Shown here: piece by piece, positions 1-7,699 of the stretch | Numbering within the stretch: the stretch's first letter is position 1 | Layout of the letters: each line of letters opens with the position of its first letter | Assembly: GCA_903882725.1 (NCBI GenBank) | Contig: CAIRYF010000278.1 | Span: 1 to 9,896 of the forward strand | Source of the DNA: an uncultured Simplicispira sp. | GTDB lineage: Bacteria > Pseudomonadota > Gammaproteobacteria > Burkholderiales > Burkholderiaceae_C | DNA length: 9,896 nucleotides | Direction of reading: 5' to 3' | Position numbers and translations under genes: made by a program | The notes under the pieces: model-generated | Database searches by the model: none | Told to the model about the DNA's origin: nothing | What the model saw: only the letters and a program-made list of their open reading frames with translations

Positions 1-2096
1 CCGCCACCCGCACCAATTTAGAAGCCGCCGATGAAGTGGCACGCCAAATGCGTCTGCGCGACTTGGGTGGCCTGATCGTCATCGACTTCATCGACATGGA
101 CGAGAGCAAGAACCGCCGCGATGTTGAAAACCGCCTGCGCGACGCGCTGCGCCAAGACCGTGCCCGCGTGCAGTTCGGCACCATCAGCAAATTTGGCCTG
201 ATGGAAATGAGCCGCCAGCGCCTCAAACCCGCTTTGTCTGAGGGCTCGTCGATTCCCTGCCCACGCTGCGGTGGCTCGGGCCACATTCGGGATACCGAAT
301 CGTCGGCGCTGCAAATTTTGCGCATCATCCAAGAAGAGTCGATGAAGGACAACACCGCCGCCGTCCACTGCCAAGTGCCGGTGGAAGTGGCCAGCTTCCT
401 GCTCAACGAAAAGCGCACTGAAATCGCCAAAATCGAGCTGAAACAGCGCGTCAACGTGCTGATGGTGCCCAACAAAGCGCTGGAAACGCCCAACTACAAA
501 TTGGAGCGCTTGAAGCACGACGACCCGCGCCTCGAAGGCATTGAGCCCAGCTACAAGCTGGCCGAAGAAATTGAAGACCCCACCGCTGTGACGCGCCGCT
601 CACAAGAGCCAGCCAACAAGCAAACTCCGGTCATCAAAGGCGTGCTGCCCGACGCCCCAGCGCCACAAGCGGCACCGCGTGCCGAAGGTCAAGTGCGCCA
701 GCCGCGCAACGCCACCGCACCCACTGCGCAACCGATGCAGTCCACGCCATCCGCAGCCACCCCTGCCACGCCGCGCCCCATACCAACCAAGGCACCCACC
801 ACGCAGCCAGAGCAAGGCTTCTTTGCGTGGCTCAAGGGCCTACTTGGTTTTGGTGGCGCACCAGCGCCAGTTGCCACACCCGTTCCAACACCAACACCAA
901 CCCCCGCACCAGCAGCGCCAGCAACGCAGCGCGAACCACGCCGCGACGGGCGCGATGGCCGCCACAGCGACAGCCGTGGCCGCCAGCGCAACAATGGCCG
1001 TGACGCTGGTCGTGACGGCGCAGCCCGCGACAGCACCACCCGTGATGGCAATGGCAATGGCAGCACCCCTAGCACTCCCAGCGACACCCGCAGCCGCCGC
1101 AACGAGCGCCCTGAGCGCCCTGAGCGCCCTGAGCGCAGCACCGAAGGCCGTGACAACCGAGAAGTCCGAGGCCGTGCGCCACGCGACAATGACGCGCCGC
1201 GCGATATGTCGATGGCACCAACCGACGCCAACGCGCCAGACACACGCAGCGAACGCGCCCCACGGCGCGAGCGCAGCGAAAGCAGCAACAGCAACCCCCG
1301 GCGCGAACGCGCACCGCGCACCGTCAGCGAACCCAGCCAAACGCAAGCGGCTGATTTTGTCGACACTGCGCCACTGGCTGCTTTGCCCGATCTGGACTTG
1401 TCTGGCAACGAACCAGTGCCGGTAGCTGCACCGGTAGAAGGCACAGAAACCAAGCGCCGCTCCCGCGACCGCTATGGCCGCGATCGGGGCGAACGTGGCA
1501 ACCGCGCGCCGCGCCAAGACAGTTCTGCACCCGCTGCGTTTGATGCGCCAATGGATACAGGCAGCGCTGCAGCAACGCCGTCGTCAGCACCCTCTGTGCC
1601 CACATCACCCATCGCCCCCGCCAGTGCCAGTGCCAATGCCAGTGCCAGTACCGAGGTGCCACCAGAGTCGCCAGAGCCGGTGCGCCGCAGCTACTTTGCT
1701 GCCGCGCCAACGGCCAGCGCGCCAGTACCAGTACCAGTACCAGTACCAGTGCCAATGCCAGTGCCAGCACCAGTACCAGTGCCAGTAGATGTAGCGCCTA
1801 TAGCCGTTGCAGAAGCCGCCGCACCCGTCCCCGCCTTGCCACAGGTACAAAACTTTGTTCTACCCGAAGAGCAAATGCATACCATCGCGCGCAACGCTGG
1901 GCTGCAGTGGATAACGTCCGATGCCGACAAAGTTGCTGCTGCGCAAGCTGCTATTGCTGCCGAGCCGCGCCCCGTCCACGTACCTCGGCAGCGCCCGGCC
2001 ATGGTGACCATGGACGACGCCCCGTTGGTGCTGGTGGAAACACGCCGCAACCTGAGCGATATGCCACTGCCTTTTGAGGCATCTCCTATGGTGTAA
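1..2096 (+). CDS. rne: Ribonuclease E, C-terminal two-thirds (5' end cut by window edge)
   Basis: RNase E is the endoribonuclease that starts decay of most mRNAs and processes rRNA and tRNA precursors; it also scaffolds the degradosome at the inner membrane. The reading frame is open from base 3 (TNLEAADEVARQM...) and ends at TAA 2094-2096. By alignment from memory with E. coli RNase E, the window opens near residue 319, so about 318 residues are missing. Visible parts are the DNase-I-like subdomain with the VIDFID motif (Asp codon 84-86, equivalent to catalytic D346), the Zn-link CPRC (258-269) that joins subunits, and the small domain to about 590. After that the protein is low-complexity: a hydrophobic/basic helix GFFAWLKGLLGFGG (816-857) like the E. 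coli membrane-targeting segment, an Arg-rich stretch (about 930-1320) likely to bind RNA, Ala-Ser and Pro-Val repeats, and a less repetitive terminal module (about 1850-2096). The catalytic core assignment is firm; roles for the tail are inference. Confidence 0.95.
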   Translation, partial: ATRTNLEAADEVARQMRLRDLGGLIVIDFIDMDESKNRRDVENRLRDALRQDRARVQFGTISKFGLMEMSRQRLKPALSEGSSIPCPRCGGSGHIRDTESSALQILRIIQEESMKDNTAAVHCQVPVEVASFLLNEKRTEIAKIELKQRVNVLMVPNKALETPNYKLERLKHDDPRLEGIEPSYKLAEEIEDPTAVTRRSQEPANKQTPVIKGVLPDAPAPQAAPRAEGQVRQPRNATAPTAQPMQSTPSAATPATPRPIPTKAPTTQPEQGFFAWLKGLLGFGGAPAPVATPVPTPTPTPAPAAPATQREPRRDGRDGRHSDSRGRQRNNGRDAGRDGAARDSTTRDGNGNGSTPSTPSDTRSRRNERPERPERPERSTEGRDNREVRGRAPRDNDAPRDMSMAPTDANAPDTRSERAPRRERSESSNSNPRRERAPRTVSEPSQTQAADFVDTAPLAALPDLDLSGNEPVPVAAPVEGTETKRRSRDRYGRDRGERGNRAPRQDSSAPAAFDAPMDTGSAAATPSSAPSVPTSPIAPASASANASASTEVPPESPEPVRRSYFAAAPTASAPVPVPVPVPVPMPVPAPVPVPVDVAPIAVAEAAAPVPALPQVQNFVLPEEQMHTIARNAGLQWITSDADKVAAAQAAIAAEPRPVHVPRQRPAMVTMDDAPLVLVETRRNLSDMPLPFEASPMV
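1104..1136 (+). repeat. 9-bp tandem repeat encoding Glu-Arg-Pro in rne
   Basis: The unit GAGCGCCCT occurs three times in perfect tandem (1104-1130) and is followed by a partial GAGCGC. It lies in frame and gives the repeated tripeptide ERP inside the Arg-rich part of the RNase E tail. Copy-number change would stay in frame. Confidence 0.9.
1621..1650 (+). repeat. CCAGTR hexamer array A in rne (read as Ala-Ser)
   Basis: Five consecutive hexamers of the form CCAGTG, CCAATG or CCAGTA. The reading frame cuts the hexamer as GCC AGT, so the protein shows Ala-Ser/Ala-Asn repeats. It shares its unit with the array at 1722-1787 but is read in a different register. Confidence 0.85.
1722..1787 (+). repeat. 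CCAGTR hexamer array B in rne (read as Pro-Val)
   Basis: Eleven hexamers in a row, mostly CCAGTA or CCAGTG with single-base variants CCAATG and CCAGCA. The frame reads CCA GTR, giving alternating Pro-Val with one Met and one Ala replacing Val. The first four units are identical, which suggests recent slippage expansion. Confidence 0.9.
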
Positions 2097-2137
2097 AAAT
2101 TTTGCGTTTACCTTGCTCTGACTTGGTTTGAGCGCCT

Positions 2138-2175
2138 GCGCCGATCCGCTACTGCAGCGGGTCGGCGCTTTTTTT
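2138..2175 (+). terminator. Intrinsic terminator of rne
   Basis: A 13-bp stem, GCGCCGATCCGCT (2138-2150) with AGCGGGTCGGCGC (2156-2168), pairs fully with a single G-U wobble around a 5-base loop. Seven T residues follow at once (2169-2175). It begins about 40 bases after the rne stop codon and is a textbook Rho-independent terminator. Confidence 0.93.
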
Positions 2176-2181
2176 GGCCTT

Positions 2182-2209
2182 CAAACCTCTCTTAAGCAGC
2201 GGGCTATAA
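2182..2209 (+). promoter_or_regulatory. Possible sigma-28 (flagellar) promoter for the chemoreceptor gene
   Basis: CAAA (2182-2185), a 16-base spacer and GGCTATAA (2202-2209) resemble the flagellar sigma factor consensus TAAA-N15-GCCGATAA (6 of 8 in the -10 element, spacer one base long). It sits just after the rne terminator and about 165 bases before the chemoreceptor start. Chemoreceptor genes are often under this sigma factor, but the match is imperfect and I cannot exclude chance. In the rest of 2210-2372 I see only a short GGTGG-CGT-CCACC dyad (2259-2271). Confidence 0.22.
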
Positions 2210-2372
2210 CACCGCAGCAGCGAGAAAGCCCCAATGCCGAGGATTACGCTTTTGATACGGTGGCGTCCACCAGCAACAGATTAGTATTTAGGCGCTGCAC
2301 AACCTAAGTTCTGGATGCCAAAATACACCTGAATCCGGCATTTTCTCCACTTTGTCGAAAGTCAACTACCCC

Positions 2373-4646
2373 ATGACCCACCAGAAAAATATGTCCTTGC
2401 GTACCCGATTGCTGCTGCTGGTGACCTGCATCGTGCTGCTGGGTTTTGCCATCACCCTGACCCTGCTGTCGCGCCAGACCAGCACCATGCAGTATCAAAC
2501 AGCACTGCAATACACCACGCAAATGGCCATCAGCGAGGGCGACAAGGCCACGCACAACCTGGATCAGGGGATGGACGTCGCACGCACTTTGGCGCAAGCG
2601 CTGGGTGGTATGAAAGCTGCCGGCGTAGCCCATCGTGCACAGGCCGATGCGCTGATTAAAGGCGTACTCAGTGGCAACCCCGAGTTTTTGGGCGTCTGGA
2701 CAGGGTGGGAACCAGATGCTTTTGATGGCCAAGACAGCGCCCACGCCAGCTTGCCCGGCCACGACGCCACTGGCCGCTACGTGCCCTACTGGAACCGAGG
2801 CAACGAGAGCGCCACCATACAAGTGGAGCCACTGGTCGATTACGACAAACCTGGCGCTGGCGACTACTACCAACTGGCCAAAGCCAGCGGACAAGAAACC
2901 GTGATGGAGCCTTACATCTACCAACTGGCTGGCAAGCCAGTGCTAATGACCAGCTTGGTCGTGCCGATCCAGATCGATGGTCGCTTTGTCGGTGTGGCTG
3001 GCGTAGATATTGCACTGTCCAGCCTGCAAAAAACGGTGGAGCCCATCCGCATTTATGAGACCGGTTTTGCCAGCCTGATCTCCAACAAAGGCATTTTTGT
3101 TGCTGACCGTGACCCGCACAACGTCGGCAAAGATATGGGCCGGGGCGAGGGGTTGGACTTGGCCCGCGCCGCTATTGCCGAGGGGCGCACTCTTCAAATT
3201 CACTTGGTCAGCGAACGCCTAAAAACCGATGTGACACGCGTGTATGTGCCAGTCCATATCGGCAACGTAAAAACCCCGTGGTCGTTCGCAGCCACGGTGC
3301 CAGACGACACTATCTTGGCCGAAGTGCGGCAACTGCGCATCGCCTCTATCGCCTTAGGCTTACTCAGCGCAATGCTGGTTTCTTTGGGACTGGCCGTAGC
3401 GCTGAACCGTTTGGTGCTGCGCCCCATCGGCGGCGAGCCCAACGATGCCGCCGCCATGGCCGCCCGCGTAGCCCATGGCGATCTGAGCCAACCTATCCAT
3501 GTGCGCGCCAACGACAGCACCAGCCTGATAGCGCAGTTGCAGCATATGCAAGGCAGCTTGGCCAGCGTGGTAGCCAATGTGCGCCAAGGTGCCGAAGGCG
3601 TGGCCAGCGCCAGCGCAGAAATCTCGCAAGGCAACCACGACCTGTCAGCGCGCACCGAAAGCCAGGCCAGCGCGCTGGAGCAAACGGCGGCCTCGATGGA
3701 GCAGCTCAGTTCCACCGTCACGCAAAACGCCGACAACGCCCGCCACGCCACGCAACTGGCACGCACTGCCTCCAGCGTGGCTGCGCAGGGCGGCGAAGCG
3801 GTGGCGCGGGTGATCAGCACCATGAAGGACATCAACGACAGCTCGCGCAAAATCGCCGACATCATTGGCGTCATCGACGGCATTGCGTTTCAGACCAATA
3901 TCCTGGCGCTCAACGCGGCGGTTGAAGCGGCGCGCGCTGGCGAGCAAGGGCGCGGTTTTGCCGTCGTCGCCAGCGAAGTGCGCAGCTTGGCCGGGCGCTC
4001 GGCAGAGGCAGCCAAAGAAATCCGCACCTTGATCGACACCAGCGTCAGCCGCGTCGAGGTCGGTGCCGCGCAGGTCGATCAGGCCGGCAGCACCATGGCC
4101 GAGGTGGTCAAGTCGATCCAACAAGTGGCCGACCTGATGGGCGAGATCAGCGCTGCCAGCTCTGAACAAAGCGCTGGCGTGGGACAAGTGGGCGAAGCCA
4201 TTGTGCAAATGGATCAAACCACCCAGCAAAACGCTGCACTGGTCGAAGAAATGGCCGCTGCCGCCAGCAGCCTGCAAACCCAGGCCAGCGATTTGGTGGG
4301 CACGGTCGCAGTGTTCCAAATTGGCAACGGCAGCCCAGCGCGCCCTAACAGCCCTGCACCTGCGCGCGCCCATGCGTCTGCCCCTACGTCTGCCCATATA
4401 CCTGCCCGCCCGCCAGCGCCCATCAAAGCGCGACCAGCGAAAGCTGCTGCACCAGCACCAGCGCCTGCCTTGGCAGCGACGCCCACCTCCAGCCGCAAAC
4501 AGCCCCCCCTGGGCGCACCGGCCACTGCGCGCCCCGCAGCATCGCCGCCGTCCTCTCGCCCCGCGCTGGCAGCGCCCCCACGCATCCAAGCACCTGCCAC
4601 AGCCCCCAAACCCAAGCCCGCAGACGATGAGTGGGAGAGCTTCTAA
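2373..4646 (+). CDS. Methyl-accepting chemotaxis protein, dCache sensor, C-terminal EWESF
   Basis: A transmembrane chemoreceptor that senses a periplasmic ligand and controls the CheA kinase through CheW. I chose ATG 2373 (757 residues), preceded by GAAAG at 2356-2360; a TTG at 2352 and an ATG at 2391 are alternatives. Order of parts: TM1 about residues 13-32; a large periplasmic dCache-type sensor about 40-318 with YVPYWNRG near 136 and [11 protein letters not shown] near 156; TM2 about 322-346; HAMP ([11 protein letters not shown]...) about 347-400; coiled-coil signalling domain about 400-645 with the highly conserved hairpin tip [20 protein letters not shown] near 506. A Pro/Ala-rich linker of roughly 95 residues then ends in DDEWESF. 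EWESF fits the aromatic pentapeptide (NWETF in E. coli Tar/Tsr) that tethers CheR and CheB. The ligand cannot be read from the sequence; the full dCache amino-acid-binding motif was not recognised. It appears monocistronic. Confidence 0.95.
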   Translation: MTHQKNMSLRTRLLLLVTCIVLLGFAITLTLLSRQTSTMQYQTALQYTTQMAISEGDKATHNLDQGMDVARTLAQALGGMKAAGVAHRAQADALIKGVLSGNPEFLGVWTGWEPDAFDGQDSAHASLPGHDATGRYVPYWNRGNESATIQVEPLVDYDKPGAGDYYQLAKASGQETVMEPYIYQLAGKPVLMTSLVVPIQIDGRFVGVAGVDIALSSLQKTVEPIRIYETGFASLISNKGIFVADRDPHNVGKDMGRGEGLDLARAAIAEGRTLQIHLVSERLKTDVTRVYVPVHIGNVKTPWSFAATVPDDTILAEVRQLRIASIALGLLSAMLVSLGLAVALNRLVLRPIGGEPNDAAAMAARVAHGDLSQPIHVRANDSTSLIAQLQHMQGSLASVVANVRQGAEGVASASAEISQGNHDLSARTESQASALEQTAASMEQLSSTVTQNADNARHATQLARTASSVAAQGGEAVARVISTMKDINDSSRKIADIIGVIDGIAFQTNILALNAAVEAARAGEQGRGFAVVASEVRSLAGRSAEAAKEIRTLIDTSVSRVEVGAAQVDQAGSTMAEVVKSIQQVADLMGEISAASSEQSAGVGQVGEAIVQMDQTTQQNAALVEEMAAAASSLQTQASDLVGTVAVFQIGNGSPARPNSPAPARAHASAPTSAHIPARPPAPIKARPAKAAAPAPAPALAATPTSSRKQPPLGAPATARPAASPPSSRPALAAPPRIQAPATAPKPKPADDEWESF

Positions 4647-4655
4647 AAAACTATC

Positions 4656-4710
4656 AAAATAGCCTGTAGCGCCCGTCCCTGTTGCGCTACCAGCTATTTT
4701 TTTAATAGTA
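4656..4710 (+). repeat. Interspersed stem-loop repeat, copy 1, acting as terminator of the chemoreceptor gene
   Basis: AAAATAGCCTGTAGCGC (4656-4672) and GCGCTACCAGCTATTTT (4684-4700) form a 17-position stem with 15 paired positions and an 11-base loop. The stem ends in a T run (4697-4703) followed by TTAATAG. It begins 10 bases after the chemoreceptor stop codon and should stop transcription rightward before queF. The same sequence recurs without gaps at 9561-9615. From memory, stem-loops with AAAATAGC...GCTATTTT ends are very common between genes in Comamonadaceae; I cannot verify this here. Confidence 0.8.
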
Positions 4711-4732
4711 AATTATTGGATATATTTGCGCC

Positions 4733-5584
4733 ATGCACAGCTCCACGCCCGACCAATCTCCGCTGGGCAAACCGGCCGCCTATGCCGACCAGTACGACGC
4801 CACGTTGCTGTTTGCGCTGCCCCGTGCGGGCAAGCGCGCCGAGATCGGCGTCACCGAGGCCGCGCCATTTTTTGGCGCTGACCTGTGGACGGCGTTTGAG
4901 CTGTCGTGGCTGAACCTGCGCGGCAAGCCGCAAATAGCGCTGGCACACATCACCGTGCCATGCGAGACGCCCAATTTGGTCGAGAGCAAGTCGTTCAAGC
5001 TGTATCTGAACAGCTTTAACCAAAGCCGCTTTGCCGACGCCAGCGAAGTGCAGGCCTGCATTCGTGCCGACATCAGCCAAGCCGTCTGGCGCGGCGCACC
5101 GGTGGCTGGCACGGTGGGCATCAGCCTGCTGCTGCCCGAGGTGTTTGAGAGCCAGCAAATCCATGAACTCGATGGCCTGAGCCTGGACCGGCTGGACATT
5201 GAATGCGGGCGCTACACCCCAGCGCCCGAGCTATTGACCGCACAGCACAACGAGGCACCGGTAAGTGAGGTGCTGACCAGCAATTTGCTCAAAAGCAATT
5301 GCCTGGTCACCGGCCAGCCCGACTGGGGCAGCGTGCGCATTGCCTACACCGGCGCGCACATCGACCACGAAGGCTTGTTGCAGTATTTGGTCAGCTTTCG
5401 CAACCACAACGAATTCCACGAGCAATGCGTCGAACGCATCTTCATGGACATCTGGACGCACTGCGAGCCGATCAAGCTGGAGGTGTATGCGCGTTACACC
5501 CGCAGGGGTGGTCTGGACATCAACCCTTGGCGCACCAGCCACCCGCAGGCCTTGCCAGCGCGCACACGCACTGCACGGCAATAA
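4733..5584 (+). CDS. queF: NADPH-dependent 7-cyano-7-deazaguanine (preQ0) reductase, long (type II) form
   Basis: QueF reduces the nitrile of preQ0 to the amine of preQ1 using two NADPH, the step that commits the base to queuosine in tRNA wobble position 34. The 283-residue protein matches the two-module E. coli-type enzyme (about 282 residues). The N-terminal half holds the QueF motif [14 protein letters not shown] (from Glu84). The C-terminal half holds [13 protein letters not shown] with Cys190, the nucleophile that forms the thioimide, and Asp197; HNEFHEQC supplies His229 and Glu230. These numbers coincide with those of the E. coli enzyme. It ends with [13 protein letters not shown], a family hallmark. 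Start ATG 4733 has only a weak Shine-Dalgarno (GGA at 4718-4720). A terminator-like repeat separates it from the chemoreceptor gene, so it probably has its own promoter, which I could not place. It converges on the feo operon with 34 bases between stop codons. Confidence 0.96.
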   Translation: MHSSTPDQSPLGKPAAYADQYDATLLFALPRAGKRAEIGVTEAAPFFGADLWTAFELSWLNLRGKPQIALAHITVPCETPNLVESKSFKLYLNSFNQSRFADASEVQACIRADISQAVWRGAPVAGTVGISLLLPEVFESQQIHELDGLSLDRLDIECGRYTPAPELLTAQHNEAPVSEVLTSNLLKSNCLVTGQPDWGSVRIAYTGAHIDHEGLLQYLVSFRNHNEFHEQCVERIFMDIWTHCEPIKLEVYARYTRRGGLDINPWRTSHPQALPARTRTARQ

Positions 5585-5590
5585 AGACAG

Positions 5591-5614
5591 GGCTGCACGC
5601 GGCTACAGCCTTTA
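5591..5614. terminator. Weak possible bidirectional terminator between queF and the feo operon
   Basis: GGCTG (5591-5595) and CAGCC (5606-5610) can form a 5-bp stem with a 10-base loop in the 34-base gap between converging stop codons, followed by TTTA. The stem is short and the T run poor, so it is only a candidate. A doubled TTACTGC lies next to it (5612-5625). Confidence 0.3.
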
Positions 5615-5618
5615 CTGC

Positions 5619-5801
5619 TTACTGCTTGCGCGCCTTGGGCCCGCAACCGCCGCAACTGCTGCACGACCCGCACGAGGGCGCTTTGCCCAGCGCTGGGCGC
5701 ACGCCGCCTAAGCGTTGGCGCAGACCAGCGGGCAACCAGTACCACAGCGCATACAAACCCGCCAACACCACCACCGCGCCCACCGTAACGTCTTGCCACA
5801 T
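5619..5801 (-). CDS. FeoB-associated Cys-rich small membrane protein
   Basis: A 60-residue protein that starts at ATG 5801, two bases after the feoB stop codon, with a G-rich GGGGGG stretch just upstream as a possible ribosome site. Longer readings of this frame run into feoB and are not needed. It begins with a single hydrophobic helix (about residues 5-24: VTVGAVVVLAGLYALWYWL), then a short basic segment, then a cluster of four cysteines spaced C-x2-C-x2-C-x2-C (residues 44, 47, 50, 53) and a basic end. This layout, small size and position match the FeoB-associated Cys-rich proteins found as the last gene of many feo operons. Its role is not settled; metal or redox chemistry on the cytoplasmic side of FeoB is a reasonable inference from the cysteines. 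Confidence 0.88.
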   Translation of the reverse strand: MWQDVTVGAVVVLAGLYALWYWLPAGLRQRLGGVRPALGKAPSCGSCSSCGGCGPKARKQ

Positions 5802-5803
5802 TG

Positions 5804-7699
5804 TTAAGCCCCCCAAGCCAGCGCCAGCCGGTAAGTGATAAAGCTGGCACCGTAGGCCAGTGCAAATAAATACGCCGCCATCAGCGCCGCCAAGCGCCAC
5901 GAATTGGTTTCGCGCCGCACCGTGACCAGCGTCGAAAAGCACTGCGGCGCAAACACAAACCACACCAGCAGCGACAGCGCCGTCGCCAGCGACCATTGCT
6001 GCGCAATCAGCGGCCCCAGGCTAGCGGCCACATCGTCGCCAGTGGCCGACAGCGCGTACACCGTGCCCAGGGCACTGACCACCACCTCGCGCGCAGCCAT
6101 ACCGGGCACCAGCGCCACGGCAATCTGCCAGCTAAAACCAATCGGTGCAAAAATCACTTCAAGTAGCGCACCCAACTGGCCAGCGTAGCTGTATTGGATG
6201 GCCGGGCCGCTGCTGCCCTCAGGCGCGCCAGGGTAGGTCGAGAGAAACCACAGCAACACCGTCAACGCCAAAATAATGCCGCCGACACGCTTCATAAAAA
6301 TGGCGGCGCGCTCGTACAGGCCGCTGGCCAAGCTGCGCAGGCTGGGCAGGCGATACGGCGGCAGCTCCATGATGAGCGGCGTGGGTTGTACCTTGCCACG
6401 CCACAGCTTCATCACCGCAGCGACGGCCATGGCGCTCAAGATGCCGCCCATGTACAGCGCAAACATCACCAGCCCTTGCAGGCTGAACACGCCCCACACA
6501 GTCTGCGCCGGAATAAACGCCGCTATCAACAGCGCGTACACCGGCAAGCGCGCCGAGCAAGTCATGAGCGGGGCGATCATGATGGTCACCAGCCGCTCGC
6601 GCCAATGGGTGATGGTGCGCGCCGCCATGATGCCGGGAATGGCGCAGGCAAAGCTCGACAGCAGCGGAATAAACGAGCGCCCCGACAGCCCCACGGTGCC
6701 CATAACGCGATCGAGCAAAAACGCCGCACGCGGCAGGTAACCCGAGTCTTCCAGCGCCAAAATGAACAAGAACAAAATCAAAATTTGCGGCAAAAACACC
6801 AGCACCCCACCAGCGCCAGCAACGATGCCGTCCACCAACAGGCTGCGCAATACGCCTTCGGCCATATGGGCGTTGGCGGTTTCGGCCAGCGCGGCAAAGG
6901 CGGCAGTGATCCAATCCATCGGCACCTCTGCCCAACTGAACACCGCTTGGAACATAAAAAACATGGCGACGGCCAGCAGCACCATGCCCCACAGCGGATG
7001 CAACACCACGCGGTCGATGCGGTCGTCCAGCCGCGCCAAACCTTCAGGCTCACGCACCGCCAGCTGCAAAATGCGCCGTGCCTCTTGCTGCGTGTGCAAC
7101 ACCTGCGCGATGCCTTGGGGCTGCCACGGTTGGGCGCTGGCAAAGGGATGGGCAAGGCCGTTACCAGCGCGGCGCCAGCCGTCCAAAAATGCCAGCAGCT
7201 CGTGTGCCCCCCCTTTTTGGATACCAACGGTTTCGACCACCGCCATGCCCAGCTCGCGCTCTAGCACCGCACGGTCGATAGCAATACCGGCGCGCCGGGC
7301 AGCGTCGCTCATGTTCAGCGCCAGCACCATGGGCAGGCCCATGGCCTTGGTCTCTAGCACCATGCGCAGGCCCATGCGCAGATTGGTCGCATCAACCACG
7401 CACACCAGCAACTCGGGCGACGCTTCGCCCATACGCTGGCCGGTGATGACGTCGCGCGTCACGGCTTCGTCGGCGCTCAAGGCGTTCAAGCTGTAAGCGC
7501 CGGGCAAGTCCAGCACCCGCACACGCTGGCCCGAGGCCGTGGTGAGCAAGCCTTCTTTGCGCTCAACGGTGACGCCGGCGTAATTGGCCACCTTTTGACG
7601 GCTGCCGGTCAGCAGGTTAAACAGTGCGGTTTTGCCGCTGTTGGGATGGCCTAGCAGCGCCAAGCTGACAGCATCAGTGGCCGAGGTAACGGCATTCAT
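5804..7699 (-). CDS. feoB: Ferrous iron transport protein B
   Basis: FeoB is the inner-membrane Fe2+ transporter with a cytoplasmic GTPase domain. The 631-residue product shows G1 GHPNSGKT (residues 17-24), a G2 Thr in GVTVE (44), G3 DLPG (64-67) and G4 NMSD (about 129-132). Hydrophobic segments start near residue 233. The two Gate regions are recognisable: CAIPGIMAARTI with CSARLPVY, and later the FAPQCF segment; the region PIGFSWQIAVALVPGMAAREVVVSALG is typical of the family. It is shorter than E. coli FeoB (773) yet has both gates, so I read it as a compact full-length form and not as truncated. ATG 7699 overlaps the feoA stop in ATGA, and AGGAG (complement of 7708-7712) lies 8 bases upstream, pointing to translational coupling. 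It should share the Fur-controlled promoter upstream of feoA. Confidence 0.96.
   Translation of the reverse strand: MNAVTSATDAVSLALLGHPNSGKTALFNLLTGSRQKVANYAGVTVERKEGLLTTASGQRVRVLDLPGAYSLNALSADEAVTRDVITGQRMGEASPELLVCVVDATNLRMGLRMVLETKAMGLPMVLALNMSDAARRAGIAIDRAVLERELGMAVVETVGIQKGGAHELLAFLDGWRRAGNGLAHPFASAQPWQPQGIAQVLHTQQEARRILQLAVREPEGLARLDDRIDRVVLHPLWGMVLLAVAMFFMFQAVFSWAEVPMDWITAAFAALAETANAHMAEGVLRSLLVDGIVAGAGGVLVFLPQILILFLFILALEDSGYLPRAAFLLDRVMGTVGLSGRSFIPLLSSFACAIPGIMAARTITHWRERLVTIMIAPLMTCSARLPVYALLIAAFIPAQTVWGVFSLQGLVMFALYMGGILSAMAVAAVMKLWRGKVQPTPLIMELPPYRLPSLRSLASGLYERAAIFMKRVGGIILALTVLLWFLSTYPGAPEGSSGPAIQYSYAGQLGALLEVIFAPIGFSWQIAVALVPGMAAREVVVSALGTVYALSATGDDVAASLGPLIAQQWSLATALSLLVWFVFAPQCFSTLVTVRRETNSWRLAALMAAYLFALAYGASFITYRLALAWGA

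Noticed and set aside
1722..1787. A CRISPR-like or minisatellite array.
   Set aside because: The units are 6 bases, contiguous without spacers and in frame within rne, so this is a coding tandem repeat.
600..1850. Several long open frames antisense to, or shifted from, the rne tail.
   Set aside because: They mirror the biased, repetitive GC-rich sequence of the disordered RNase E region and show no domain of their own.
2218..2300. A minus-strand stretch of about 19 codons ending LLLVDATVSKA, reminiscent of the first catalytic Asp region of IS5-type transposases.
   Set aside because: Too short, with no terminal inverted repeats or other transposase motifs nearby; the likeness rests on five residues.
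4647..4732. A preQ1 riboswitch upstream of queF.
   Set aside because: I see no preQ1 aptamer-like pseudoknot pattern; the hairpin present belongs to the interspersed repeat and fits a terminator for the preceding gene.
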